From assembly GCA_027603945.1 (NCBI GenBank), contig JADIIU010000042.1:1-64000 (forward strand): a DNA stretch of 64,000 nucleotides, written 5' to 3'. This DNA comes from Terramyces sp. JEL0728 (Eukaryota > Chytridiomycota > Chytridiomycetes > Rhizophydiales > Terramycetaceae). Positions 1 to 11,731 of the stretch are shown one piece after another (position 1 is the stretch's first letter; each line of letters begins with the position of its first letter). The notes under the pieces are model-generated. The model made no database searches. It saw only the letters and a list, made by a program, of their open reading frames with translations, and was not told the origin of the DNA. A program made the translations under genes and the position numbers.

Positions 1-2081
1 GTAGCAGCATCGTTCAATACCGCAATCAACAAAATAAGACGATCTGGAAGTGCAAAGTTGTAGACCAAGATAGAGATAAAGAAGAACAGCAAGAAGTGGA
101 TGGTGGATGCAATACGGTAGAGAGCATATGATCGCATACGTTGGAAAATAGCTCTGGAACACTTGATTCCATCGACAATAGTGGACAACCCTTCTGCAAG
201 CAATACAATATCGGCAGCAGAGCGAGCAGCTTCGGTACAGCCTTCTACTGCAATACCAACATTGGCTTTCTTCAAAGCCGGAGCATCATTGACACCATCA
301 CCAGTCATACCAACCAAGTATCCACGCTTTTGCAACAATTCAACCACTCTGTATTTGTGTTCTGGAATAACATGAGCGAAACCATCTGCCTTTTCACATC
401 TGTCAATAAGAGACTCCTCATCCAAAGTATTGTCAACCAACTTGTGAGCATCCAAGATAGTTCTTTGCATACCAAGACGGAAAGCGACTTCTTTTGCAAT
501 AATCTGTTGATCACCGGTAATCATCTTTACATTAACTCCCATATCCTCACATTCCTTAATAGTTGCACCAGAGTCTTCACGAGGAGGATCCAGCAATGAA
601 ATCAAACCAATCAATTCGAATTTTTCACACTCTTTATCACATGTTCGAGCTACTCCTAATGCCCGAAGACCACGACCAGCCAAGTCTATAATTGCTTTGC
701 TGCCAGTGTCATGGTCTCCGCACATTTTGATTATGACTTGTGGAGCACCTTTGACAACTCTAAATTGCTCTCCACTGTCCAACTTTGTCACTCTGGCTTC
801 GGTATATTTGCACGTAGGATTGAATGGGATGAAATTAGTGACTTTGTATCCAGGAATTTGATGGTCCTGGTCTGGTCTATCGCGCAAGAGTGGCACTTGT
901 TGTTGAGCAGCCTTTCTTATAGTGCTTTCAATAGGATCTTGAGCCCCGTGTTCCGAAGAAAAGAATGAATTTAGCAGTAAATCGTCGGAAGTGTATTTTT
1001 CACCTGTTCCCTGTAAGTTGTTTGTAGAGTTTCCTTTGTACGCCAAAAATGGTTTATCTAACGACAACTTGTTCATTGTCAAAGTTCCAGTTTTATCCGA
1101 GCAGAGAATGGACACGGAAGCAAGTTCTTCAATAGCAGTAAGACGTTTGACAATGACTTGTTTCTTTGCAAGTTCGGAAGCACCAACAGCCATAGTAACA
1201 GACATGACAGTTGGCAAACCAACGGGAATAGCAGCGATAGTGATAATGACGGTTTGCTTGAGAGAGTCGAGGAAAGAGTTACCCTTGGTAGTCATAGAGT
1301 CAATGAAGATAATGAGAGCCATAACAACAGTAATGATAACCAGGAAATCACCAATAGTTTTGATGACTTTTTGGAAGTGACCTTCTTCGTTAGTCATGGA
1401 AATCAAATTAGCAGCACGGCCAATGTAAGTGTGTACACCGGTTTTTACAACAGTAGCCAACATTTGGCCCTGTTTGACAATAGAAGAAGAGAATGCGATA
1501 TCTCCTTTATGCTTAGAAACAGGAAGGGATTCACCAGTCAATGCGGATTGATCGATTTGCAAATCATGTTCAACTGGTTCACCAGTAGCATCAATACCCA
1601 ACAGTCTGGCATCGGCTGGGACAATGTCGCCCAATCTGAGAATAATAATATCGCCAGGAACCAAGAGAGCAGCTTCGACTTCAACCAATTTACCATTTCT
1701 CCATGCTCTGGTCTTCAAAGCAAGAGTGTTCTTCAAGGCATCCAAAGCAGATTCTGCCTTGGCTTCTTCGTGGAAACCGATAACCGCATTCGCAATCAAT
1801 ACGAAAACTAATATTCCAAAATCTATCCAATCGCCCAACCAGCCGGATAAAATACAGGCAATTTCAAGCAAGTAAGAAATAGGTCCTAGAAAGTAACCGA
1901 GAAATTTCAGGTATGGGTTCACTTTTACTTCGGGTAATTCTAGTTTTAATAGCCACTAACCGTTCTTGCCAAACGCTGCTAGACGTTCATCTGCCTCCGC
2001 GTCTGTTAGACCTTTTGATGGATCTGTCTGAAGTAATTTTTCCAACTCTGGCTCGATTTCCTCCAACTCTTTCTCACCCAT
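1..2081 (-). CDS. PMA1: Plasma-membrane P-type H+-ATPase (P3A), C-terminus cut by window edge
   Basis: Proton pump that energises the plasma membrane. Read on the minus strand, the start is at 2081 and one 21-nt intron lies at 1940-1960. The frame then stays open to base 1, so the C-terminal membrane helices are missing. Visible in order: an acidic N-terminus (MGEKELEEIEPELEKLL), the first membrane helices with an FLGPISYLLEIA stretch, SALTGES in the actuator domain, the phosphorylation motif CSDKTGTLT (about 1078-1101), the N-domain, DPPRED, MTGDGVNDAPAL (about 280-312) and the start of the later helices (SYALYRIASTIHFLLFFF). The motif set and AIPVGLPTVMSVTMA favour the H+-ATPase class over Ca2+ or Na+ pumps. 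Whether an autoinhibitory C-tail exists cannot be seen. Confidence 0.93.
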
Positions 2082-2334
2082 TAACTTTTTTAGAGAAAAT
2101 TCAAAGCCTTGCTAAGATTCGCGTTTTGATGATGTAATACCAGCATGGCCAATACACATTGGGTGAATTAACCGACTAAAACCAGATAAGCTCTAAAAAT
2201 GAGGTTTTCAGAGTTTTTCAGAGCCAATTTCATTGTTAAACTATCCTAATTGCAGATATCTCACTGAACAAGAAGGATTTCTGCAAAAAAAGTTTTTGTC
2301 TTTCCACACAGAAATAGGACGAAATTTGAATACA

Positions 2335-3910
2335 ATGTGGGAACCAATAGATTCGATGCAGCTGCTTCAAATTGGAGTGGCAATCATCGCAGGACTAGGG
2401 ATTTGGAAGTACACTCAACCATCAAAGCGATCAAATGGTGAAACGAAGCGGTTATTATATCCAGGAGGACTGTACAATGATGGAAACACCTGCTTCATGA
2501 ACAGCGTAATTCAAGTAATTTCCATTAATATTAGTCATTAGTGTCAATGCCTTCACTTATTCAATTTCTGGAGGAAATCGACTACGACAATGCAAAAGTA
2601 ACTTCAGCAGTGTTGTATTTAGCAGATGGTACAGTCACAGCTAACTTAGCATTGAAATTTGATCATGGAAAACGAGCGCTCCGTCCGTACGTTCTCACTT
2701 CTGCCTTGTCTGGACAAGGAAATAGACACTTGCTGGGATATCAGCAACAAGATGCTCAAGAATTTTTCCAGCATGTGTCCAGTTTGATCTCAGTGGAAGG
2801 ACAAAAGAGAACCAGAATGTCATTGGATATCTTTGCGCCAGTTGATGCTGGACTAAAGTACTACTATGCTGGAAAGGAATGCAGTATGAATAGGTTGTCT
2901 CATGGAAAAAGTCCATTAACTGGATTGCTCGCGAGTAGAATTACGTGCATGCAATGCGGCTACAAAGTATTTCAACCTAATTTTAGAGCCCTATGAAGCA
3001 TGACACATTCGACAACCTTTCCTTGACGATTCCAGCCCAGTCAGGAGTTAGTCTCAAAAGATTATTAAGAAATTACACATCTCCAGAAATTATACAAGGG
3101 TTCATATGCGATAAATGTTCAATGCTTGCCACCAAGAAATCTCTGCAAAAGCTGCAATCAAAACAGCCGAACGAATCGCAGAAAACACCTTCGGCAAAGT
3201 CAGATACTATGAAAGCAAAGAAGAAGAAGAAAAAAAAGAATTCCGCTAAAGCGATTTCCAATATTCCCGCAATTCCTTTGACAATGGATAGAGAAAGTCA
3301 GCTAAAGTTTATTACTAGTGCGATTTCTTTAGAAAATTTTGAAATTGAATTTGTAACTATTGTCTGACCTTAGCCTAAAGAAATCGAAAAAACCAAAATC
3401 TACGCTGCTGTTACAAAGCAAATCTCAATTGAAAATACTCCAAAGTGCCTTTGTTTGCATATGCAGCGGTCAATGTACCTTCCCTCGGGCCATCTCATCA
3501 AAAATAATGCTGCAGTAGTATTTGAAGACACGTTGGATATAACTGATATGATTGTACCACAGATACCCTTGAAAGAGTCTTTAAAATCCCTGCCAGTCAA
3601 AACAACAGCCAGCAGTAGCTCTGACACGTTTCCTGGAGTAGAAATAGTCAAAGAAGTTGCCGATAACATCATAAAGCCGAAATTACAATTTAAATATGAA
3701 TTAGTTGCAGTTATTTTACACTACGGCCACCACGAAGCCGGTCATTTCATTACATTACGCAAGATTAAACACACTACTGAAAAGGGAACAAAAGATATTT
3801 GGTTTAGAATATCGGATGCGACAATCGATCGTATTACGGACGTGGAGAACGATGTATTTTCGCATGGAAGCCAGTACGCATATATGATATTCTATGAACG
3901 CATTAAATAA
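2335..3910 (+). CDS. USP30: Membrane-anchored ubiquitin hydrolase, USP30/Ubp16 type
   Basis: Cysteine deubiquitinase of the USP (C19) family, likely tethered to the mitochondrial outer membrane. Four exons are joined by introns at 2515-2534 (20 nt), 2967-2986 (20) and 3353-3373 (21), giving 504 aa, close to human USP30. Near the N-terminus is one membrane helix (LLQIGVAIIAGLGIWKY). The Cys box is NDGNTCFMNSVIQ, the His box is HHEAGHFITLR, and CxxC pairs (CMQC, CDKC) form the usual zinc fingers. Splicing restores SPMKHDTFDNLSLTIP, typical of this subfamily. An odd feature is a very lysine-rich insert (about 3208-3250) inside the catalytic domain. The upstream in-frame TTG at 2233 was not used as start. 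The role in removing ubiquitin from mitochondria is inferred from the family. Confidence 0.9.
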
Positions 3911-4020
3911 ATAATGTGCCAATTAAAAGTTTTGTATACGGGTAGCTGTATTTGCAAGCATTTCAAGTCTGCTTCGGTATATAATTTCCGAATTAAAGTT
4001 TACCTTTTTAACGCGTCGCC

Positions 4021-4617
4021 ATGGCAAAGGGAAAAGTTGCACAGTCAGCAAAGGCTAAATTGCCACCAAAAACGAAAGCAGCCAAAGCTACAAAGAAGAT
4101 TGCGTCGCCTACTAAAAGTACTTTTTGCTTAATCTAGTGTCAACGCGTTCAACTGCATCGAAAGCTCCATCCACAAAAGGTAATCGAAATTCACTCTAGT
4201 TAAAGTGCAAAAGAGTCCCGCAAAGCAAATCGAAAGGGCAGCAAAGAAGGACGCAAAAGTAGAGACTAAAAAGGAGGCTAAAGGAACTAAAAAGACATTT
4301 GTTGCAAAAACAAGTTCAAAAGCGTCTGTAAAGAAGGCTGCACCTCCAAAGGAAGAATCAAAGGCTGCATCCCCAAAGGAAAAGAAAGTTTCACCAAAGA
4401 AATCTCCAGTAAAGAATGCCAAAGCTGAATCTCCAAAAGCAAAATCCCCAGCCAAAAAGACTACTGTCCAAAAAGTAAAGTCTGGACGTGTCGCCAAGAA
4501 AACCGCTCCTCCAATGGCTACAAGAAGCAGCTCGCGTGGAGGTAACAAGGATTAACGATAGGAAAAGTACTAAAAGTAGTAAACCAAGTAAAGGCAAAGG
4601 GAAAATCAAAAAAATAA
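4021..4617 (+). CDS. Lysine-rich linker-histone-tail-like chromatin protein
   Basis: Short, very basic protein of 178 aa made of K, A, S and P, with repeated SPKK/SPAKK/SPKAKSPAKK motifs like the C-terminal tail of histone H1. Three introns: 4118-4137, 4180-4199 and 4542-4561, all 20 nt. The last is supported by its shape (GTAA, TTAAC, TAG) and by a spliced tail ending KAKGKSKK. If it is retained, the protein ends earlier, at GGNKD. No winged-helix globular domain of H1 is visible, so this resembles the tail-only H1 of some protists. DNA compaction is an inference from composition. It could instead be another basic nuclear or nucleolar protein. It is convergent with the next gene, 65 bp away. 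Confidence 0.7.
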
Positions 4618-4682
4618 TAAACGGGACTCCTCCATATTTCCACCTTTATTATACAACTAATCCTATTATTTTGCTTTAAATC

Positions 4683-5886
4683 TTAAAGTGTTTTGTATCT
4701 GGATTCATGATCTGAAGATGATGGAGGATATTCATCTTCTGCAGCGGTTGCAACCGCATCCTCGGGCCAAGTTTGTTCGGGATTATTATCTGATTTAGGT
4801 TCTTCTTGTATATAATTAGGGTCGTATGGAACAGGGATCATGGGGTAAGGAGGTAGCATATAATAATTAGGATAAGGTGCTGGGGAATTGCCCCATGAAA
4901 GTCGGACGTTGGAGCCACCTACAGTTATTGACTATTACCAATATTAACACCAGCCAATTGCTGAATGGACATTTCAGCACTGGAATGATACTGGAATGAT
5001 ACAAATCCACACCTCATGCCAGGTGGAATTTTTACGTTTAATATCTCGCCAAATGGAGAGAAATGTCTATAATTAGCGTGAAATACGAGTAAAGCTCTTC
5101 TTCGGTTACATTTGGAGCTAATCCGCCTACGAATACAGTTGTATTGTTAGGATCGTTCCAATGTGGAGTATAACCGTAGGGATAAGGAGCAGGATACTGC
5201 TTTCCTTGAATAGGAGAAGTAGGACTCAAAGGCACCATGCCGAGTCTATTCTTTGGTGTTGCTACAGATACTCTAATTGGTCTAGATCCGCTATTGTTAT
5301 CACAAATTACCATATTTTCCCCTTCATTTCTACCATCGCATTTTGCTGTTCTTTTTCATCGCTGAATCGAACGAATCCGTATCCTTTCGATAATCCGGTA
5401 TTTGTGTCAGCAACAACTTTTGCCGATCTTACAGAGTTATATTTCGATTGAAAGAGGGTCTATGTTAGTAGAAAGTACCAAAAGCATCAAGTCGGTAACT
5501 TCCGAAGACAAATCTCCAACGAATACAGAGTATTCCGGCCCCGTCTGAGGCAGTCCGCTTTGTTAAATGGAGTCTTACCTGAAGATTCCGCTGATCCCAC
5601 CTGTAGCCCAGTTCAGTTTCAAAGTTCGGTTGGTTCCTGGAATCAAAGTACCATTCATATTATTCAAACAGTTTTGTGCCGATTCGTGAGTTGAAAAATC
5701 GACAAAACAGTAACCAGCAGACTGGTGAGTGTACTTGTCTCTGATAAGCTTTACATTCACAGTTTCGCCAGTCAGTGTGTACCTAACTTAGATTCGCTAA
5801 TACCAAGCCTGGCGAATAAATCCTTCGTCCATCCATATGTCCAAATCCCCCATATAGATGGTGGTCTTGTTGTGGTTTGTAGTCAT
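4683..5886 (-). CDS. Three-RRM RNA-binding protein, Nam8/TRNAU1AP type
   Basis: Cytoplasmic or nuclear RNA-binding protein of 360 aa. Six introns are removed (forward coordinates 5783-5803, 5558-5578, 5460-5478, 5291-5310, 5067-5086, 4919-4938; 19-21 nt each). RRM1 has TTIYMGDLDIWMDE and AGYCFVDF, RRM2 has YSVFVGDLSSEVTD and KGYGFVRF, and RRM3 has TTVFVGGLAPNVTEEELYSH and CGFVSF. Linkers such as SRPIRVSVATPKNR and the third RRM opening with NTTVFVGGL are typical of the Nam8/TIA1-like/Secp43 group. The C-terminal 70 residues are rich in P, Y, D and E. The group works in U1-snRNP-linked splicing or mRNA control; which role applies here is not shown. With so many tiny introns in this genome, a 5' splice-site helper would be plausible, but that is speculation. 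Confidence 0.88.
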
Positions 5887-6327
5887 ATAGGTAGGATTAG
5901 CTCTGGTCAAATTTAAGCCTCGTTTTAAATTGACCAATCAAATACGAGCATCCAAATTTGGCAGGGTAGGTAGTCTGTGCCACAAAAAAATCGAACTGAC
6001 TCATCCAAAAAATAGCAATAGATCAATCGAATTTAGGACAACTGTCTAGATCGTAGTGTCTAGCCAGCCGCACTTTGGTTTATTTTCAACTTGTGCAGCT
6101 CCAAGTTTGATTTCTGTTTATCGTCCATGTGAAATTTTAATTTAATTTTCCACCACACTGACGCATGTTTTTTATGCAATAAGGAAAATAAGTCAGCGAC
6201 TGAGATTAATTAAATCTAGATTGATCTTTGCAGCTGCTAGATTTTTGCACAGTTGAAGCCTTCAAAAATCATGGCGCCTCTGCTTTCGTCCATGAGGTGA
6301 AATCCTTTTTTTCTCGATTTTTTTGCA
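5887..6327. other. Divergent intergenic region
   Basis: This 441-bp gap separates the starts of the minus-strand RNA-binding protein and the plus-strand surface protein and must hold both promoters. A short ATG-led frame near 6270 stops after nine codons. I see no repeat, RNA gene or conserved coding frame. Confidence 0.5.
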
Positions 6328-7438
6328 ATGAAGTATTTGCTGATTGATCTATTGATTGGAACAGCAAATGCCTACATTTACTTTGCTCAAACGCACAACG
6401 ACCCTAGCTGCACCCAGTCGTACAGTGTTGATCAGTTGGCCAACCTGTACTACTTGACTTCGGTATTTAAACAAACTGTTACATCTAATGGCAATCCAGG
6501 TCCAGTCAATGGAGATATAGGGAATGGCCCGCCGCCAACTCCGCTAGCACAACGACCACCACCTTTGGCAAATGGATCGCCACCACCAGTTAAAGTTTCA
6601 ATGGGATGCTACCCTTCAATTACAAATGCTGGATATTTTGCATATTTCTTGTTGGATTCTCAAAACACCCTTAGTTATTATGACAAATGTACATTTGGTG
6701 ATTGTTCAACTGGATGCAATTTAATTGCTTCCTCCCCATATACGGACAATAGTGCAAGTTCTGCGAACTGTCTCGCCCAGAGTTATGTCCCTGCCGTGTC
6801 TCTAACCAAAAGGTATTTTTTTCTAATCCAGCTATCGCCAGAAATTTTACAATGCTGGAGTGAGCTGCAATGGAACGGTAGTGTATTATGTTGATGTTCC
6901 AATTTATGATTCATGTACTGCGGTTGGTTCAGGATATGCAATTTCAAGTATGGATGGAGATACGGTAACTCAAAGTCTATGCTCCGACAGTGCGTGTACG
7001 AGCTGCAAAACATCAAGCTCCATCAAACCATGGCAATTCAAAAAAGCTTGCAGCCAAGTTCAAGATGCAAATGGATTGCCATTGTTTAGTACCATAGGAA
7101 TGATGGTAGTCAATGGCGTTGAGCAGACTCCAGTGCTTAATCAAACTACACCAACCTCGTCTGCATCTGCAGCGGCTACTTCATCAAGTGATTCATCGTC
7201 ATCTGGAGCTAGCGTAATAATTATTAGTGTAGTAGTTGGATCTGCAATCATCCTGCTTTTTGCGATCGCGTTATTATCTGTATTTTACTTTAAAAAGAAA
7301 TCAAAAAGCAAGTTGGATAAAAAGTTTGAATCCGTTACAATGCTACCTTCCGAGCCAACTTCAGTAATTTCTGGGATGGACAGAGGAACATATCTCATGT
7401 ACTTGGATTCAGTTGACGAAAATGCAAAGCATACTTGA
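6328..7438 (+). CDS. Cys-rich single-pass surface protein, tandem copy A
   Basis: Family not recognised. Two exons (19-nt intron at 6813-6831) give 363 aa. Order: signal peptide (KYLLIDLLIGTANA), an N-terminal segment, a Pro-rich stretch with PPP motifs, a cysteine-rich ectodomain (many C in GCYPS, DKC, DCSTGC, CSDSACTSC), an S/T/A-rich stalk, one strong membrane helix (SVIIISVVVGSAIILLFAIA), a basic stop-transfer KKKSKSK, and a short cytoplasmic tail with SGMDRGT followed by YLMYLD. The next gene has the same architecture and the same tail motif, so they are tandem duplicates. A cell-surface receptor or adhesin is an inference from topology only. Confidence 0.85.
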
Positions 7439-7744
7439 TTTTTTAGAATACATATTTTCTTGTTATTAGGTTTCATTCTGCTGGTAGTTGATTTCATGGT
7501 TATAATCAGATAAATGATATACCATAATGAACTTTTGGCCGAATTATGCTATCGCAAGATATTTGAAAGGCTTGTCTAGTGCAGCGATATTGATTTGTTG
7601 AAACCCAGCTAAAGTCCGAATCAGCCCAATACTTTGTTCGGAGCTTAAGCGATTGGTAAGGTGATTGAGCTGAATATGCTCTTGTCTGTTAATCACGAGT
7701 TGTCTTTAAAGCACAGATCACTCGGAAAAAAATTGAGATCCAAA
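7439..7744. other. Intergenic gap between tandem paralogs
   Basis: About 306 bp between the two tandem surface-protein genes. The reading frame of the downstream gene is open back to about 7661, but its first ATG is at 7745. I see no other feature. Confidence 0.4.
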
Positions 7745-8871
7745 ATGTCAATAGTATTTTTGCTCGTTAGACTAATAGCAGCAGATGTTTTCATTGCAGT
7801 AAATTCACCAGATTGCTGGCCAAGTCCGTCTTTGTCATCCAAAAATGCTGATCTATTTGCCAATTTCTATTATATTAGCGCTCCCACCATGGCAGGGTCA
7901 ACAACTAAACCAATTGCGCCGTTATTAAAGAGACAGAATGGAAATGGAAGACCGCCACCAACTGGGAGCGGATTGCCAGCTAATGGGCCTCCTCCCGCTC
8001 AAAGTGGTCTACCTGCTGGTCAAGGACAAGGAGGGTTACCACCACCAGTTACTATAGGGTGTTTCCCTTCTGTAACCTCCCTTGGTACTTACTCTAATTG
8101 GCAAAATACAACTTCAGGGGTAGGGTTTTATGACCAATGTACAACTGTAACTTGCGATACTGGATGCAAAGCGGTTTCTACCAGTTCCAACAAATGCGGA
8201 TCACCTTACCAAGTGGCTAACCCAAATCTCTCCTCCAGGTAATTGTTTCTAACTCTAGTTTAATTCAGGGCTATTTCAAACGAATGGATTCTACTTGTTC
8301 AACCACAACTGCCTGGAAAATGCTCATTCCCGTTTATCAACAGTGCACTTCTTTATCAAATGGGCTGTATGGAATATCAAGTATCACAAAAACAACTGTT
8401 ACTCAGGGATTGTGCTCTGATAGCAAATGCTCCAGCTGTTTGCAATCATCCTCGATTAAGGCTTGGGCTATTCAATCCACATGTTCAAATGTAGTGGATT
8501 CTACTGGCAGCTTTATCTACAATTCAATTGGGATCCTAAATTTATCAAACAATGAAAGCCCAAGTTCTTCTAATAGTACTCTGACTTCGCAAACTAACCC
8601 TGCCTCAACTGAAAACAACACATCTGGTGGCTCCAGTGGGATGTCCAACGTAGCAATTGTAGTTGTGGCTATATCTGTCGTAATTTTCTTATGCTCTGCG
8701 CTCCTTTTGGTATACTTTTACGACATTAGAGGTAAGAGAAAGGCGAGAGAGGCTGCCGAACTGGAACTGGAGGAATTCCCACTTCAACAATCTGAGCCAT
8801 CTTCTTATGTTTCTGGGATGGATAGAGGCACTTACTTGATGTATTTAGACCGAGTTGACCGTGAAAAGTAG
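7745..8871 (+). CDS. Cys-rich single-pass surface protein, tandem copy B
   Basis: Paralog of the gene directly upstream, 368 aa after removal of a 20-nt intron at 8239-8258, which sits at the same place in the protein as the intron of copy A (after the second Cys block). Start ATG at 7745 is chosen because it opens a signal peptide (SIVFLLVRLIAADVFIAV). Then come a G/P-rich linker (NGRPPPTGSGLPANGPPP), the Cys-rich ectodomain (GCFPSV, DQCTTVTCDTGC, CSDSKCSSC), an S/T/N-rich stalk, a membrane helix (VAIVVVAISVVIFLCSALLL) and a tail ending SGMDRGT then YLMYLDRVD. Sequence between the copies is well diverged outside the cysteines and tail, so the duplication is not recent. Function unknown. Confidence 0.85.
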
Positions 8872-9051
8872 ATTATATGATAAATCGTGTGTTTAGCTTA
8901 TTTGTCCTTTCTTTTGCTGATATTTGATTGGCAAAGTGATCGCATTTGCATAATTGCACAGATGAGTTGGCACAGAATCTACTGATGTCAGACCTCCCTT
9001 ATACAGAAAGTAGATGATACACATTTGATTTATTAATTACAGTGAAACGAG

Positions 9052-11355
9052 TTATTCTTTTTCAAAGTCATCCGTTGGCGTGATTTGAGACACTTTTCGA
9101 CGCTGCAATAACTTTCGAACTGTTATGATTTGTTTCTTTGGTCCAAGAAGCAACTGTGGCAGTTCATCGTTCATCAATTCAAATGTGGTGCCATAATAGA
9201 CCTTATTCTCGCCAATCTTTTTCAAAAGATCTTCGTCAAAAGTATCCAGAGTGGAAGCTGAACCAGCAAATATTTTATCTCCATATTTATGGATATCATG
9301 CGCAAACCGTACATTTGAATTCAATGTATGACTCGCCAGAGAAGTTGCAGTATCTAAGCCAAATATCAAGTAGATCCACCAAATATGAAGTAGAACTGCT
9401 ACTCCAAGTATGATTACGACCACTTGCACTGAAGTGATAAGCGCTGGATGTCCATATAAATAGCCTGCACCATGGTATGCAAAGTACTCGCATTTTGCCG
9501 TCTGGGTTGAATCGTACTGCAAAACCAAGTAATGCGCTAGAATTAGCAAAATCTACCAGCACTCCCCATTGCCGCGGCTATTCCTTTCCACATAATGCTA
9601 TCGTGATAGAGTCCATCTGGTAAAGTAGCCCATTGCAATAGATTACAGAAACTTGCACCTTGGCTCGAATAAAAAGTAGTAGAGTTGAAGATCAAATCAA
9701 TCAATGGATGAAAATAACTTGCAAGGTTCCACTTGTCGGCTGTGATTAAAGTAAATTACTATTTGTGTATTGGAGAAACTCTCTTAAATAGCGGTTCTTG
9801 TTTGTATCCAATGTTACCGAAGCATTTCCAACAGTAACTTTCAAAACATTTTGCACTGCTACCATTTCCCATTCATCTGATTGGAATGAATTGTCGGTCG
9901 TTGCTTCAAAAAATTGGATATCAAAGGTACAATCTTGCATATAACCGTTAACATCGTCAATAATGCTATTATCCAAGACCATGCTACCCTGTGGAACATA
10001 TACTTTTAATGTTCCGTAGATAGAGTTATTGAACTGAGTGCTACTTGTCAAGAAGAATTTAGTCTCAGCATATGCAACTGGTGCCGAGTATGCCTGGAAA
10101 CATTCCACTCCGATACCATATCCTACACCATCTCCTTCCAGGGAAAACTGGCTGTAAGGATTAATCAAAGGCCACGCACTCCATCCTCCAATTAGACCGT
10201 CTTCCAATGGAATTCCATAAGAATACACAAGGGCCAAATCTGTATCACCTTGCAAAAAGTTTCCTACATCAGCAATGACATTTGACGGATCAGGGTAGGT
10301 AGCAGGAATACACTCATCGACAGTAACAACAGAAGATAATTCAGTCCATTCAAAATAATACGCCGTTACCAAAATTAACACTGGCACCGCAAACCCAATG
10401 AATTTGATACATGTCCGTATTTGATATCCAGGTGCTGCTGCTGATAAGGCTCCGGTCGCTAATGCATTCAATGTACATCCATGCGATGTCAACTGACTAG
10501 CCAGAATCCATTTATGAATCACATTTAAAATGCTATTGGTAGACACGAAAACCATATGTCCTGCCAGTGTAAATGTAATATGATAGACTAGATTATAATT
10601 AAACTACTATTGTAATACGAAAAGCTCGGCAGTGCTCGTCCCGGCACTATAAATGTAGAAACAATCACAAACAGCACCAAAGCGAAAAAGACAACCAGGT
10701 TGAACAGCAGGGACGATGTAATGGAATGAAAATAAAATCTGATTTTTCGAAAAAATAAACTTTCATAGATTTTGATCCATTGGTTGTAAATTGATTTGAA
10801 GAATTTCCCTTGAGCATTGAGCGACGAATGACTTGAAACATTATCATCACTTTTGCCTTGTCCCATTCCATTGGAGCCTTTGAGTGAAGCCTTATATCCC
10901 AATTCAATTTGGCTGTCATAATCAATCTTGTCTTTCACGTTTGAATGTGTGTCGACATCTTCCGCATCGTCTTCATCGTACGGCCTACTAGTTTTGGTTT
11001 TTGGGTGATTTGAATTTGGAACGTTAATAGTTGCTTTTGACTTGTGGTGTGGAGTTGTATTTTTATCCAGCATCTGAAATGATGGAGATTTTTTGAGAAT
11101 TGAAGGAAACGATGGTACTCGTTCAGCCTACATTAGCCACTATGTACAAGTAAATTGTGTTGTGCTATTTTGTCTGACGGTTTAGCAAGAGGCTCGATTG
11201 CAGTCTACAGGTTATATGGATTTTACATTCGGACGCGGTCTACTTTCTAAAATTTTACTAATGGGATCCAATAATCTGCTATTTTGCTCTGTAACCAATG
11301 CTGGCTTCACCAAACTATCCTGGCTAGGTGTTTCTTCCCTCGAGTTATCTGCCAT
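9052..11355 (-). CDS. Large uncharacterised multi-pass membrane protein
   Basis: Product unrecognised. Six exons give 733 aa; introns at 11205-11226 (22 nt), 11128-11147, 10588-10607, 9740-9759 and 9537-9556 (20 nt each). The start at 11355 (MADNSREETPSQDSLVKP) was found only after splicing. The more obvious ATG at 11073 is internal. The first roughly 180 residues are polar, with an acidic run (YDEDDAEDVD). A first membrane helix follows (LLFNLVVFFALVLFVIVSTF), then a second (CIKFIGFAVPVLILVTAYYF), a long domain rich in aromatic residues and N-glycosylation-like sites (FNNSIYG, GNASV), a last helix (VQVVVIILGVAVLLHIWW) and a charged C-tail. The topology suggests a large loop outside the cytosol. 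No transporter or enzyme motif is evident. Confidence 0.8.
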
Positions 11356-11415
11356 CGCGAAAAGAATTATGTGATGTAATTTGAATTTGGGACCAACGTT
11401 GAAGATAAGACGGGA

Positions 11416-11685
11416 TTATAAATGAGGTACACTAGCTGAAGGGCTATCAGATATTCGTAGTATTTCTTTTATTACAGCTCGTGCCGCTTTCTTGATGCTG
11501 CAGATCGGCTCTAACATAGTGCTGCAGAATAGCTGTACAACTATGCTGCAAGGCAATCTGTTGTTTGCTTCTATCGGTATTACCAAACCCAACATATATT
11601 TTTCGTTACAGGAAGGCTTCAAGATTCTCAACATGACATCACTTTGACTTTGATACGCAGGAAATGAGATATGTAACACTTTCAT
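11416..11685 (-). CDS. Small protein, possibly KEOPS subunit Pcc1/LAGE3-like
   Basis: Single-exon frame of 89 aa squeezed between its neighbours (60 bp to one, 46 bp to the other), the spacing expected of a real gene here. The pattern LHISFPAYQSQSDVMLRILK, then a middle strand with NNRL, then a helix ending KEILRI, resembles the strand-helix-strand-strand-helix fold of Pcc1 (about 88 aa in yeast), which helps make the t6A modification of tRNA. The match is by pattern and length only, not by diagnostic residues, so the name is tentative. Confidence 0.4.
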   Translation of the reverse strand: MKVLHISFPAYQSQSDVMLRILKPSCNEKYMLGLVIPIEANNRLPCSIVVQLFCSTMLEPICSIKKAARAVIKEILRISDSPSASVPHL

Positions 11686-11731
11686 TGTATGACATTATGT
11701 ATACCCAAAAAGATTTATTAAAAGAAGCATA

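Noticed and set aside
11073..11073. ATG at 11073 as start of the large membrane protein
   Set aside because: Two clean introns upstream extend the frame to an ATG at 11355 and keep the length divisible by three.
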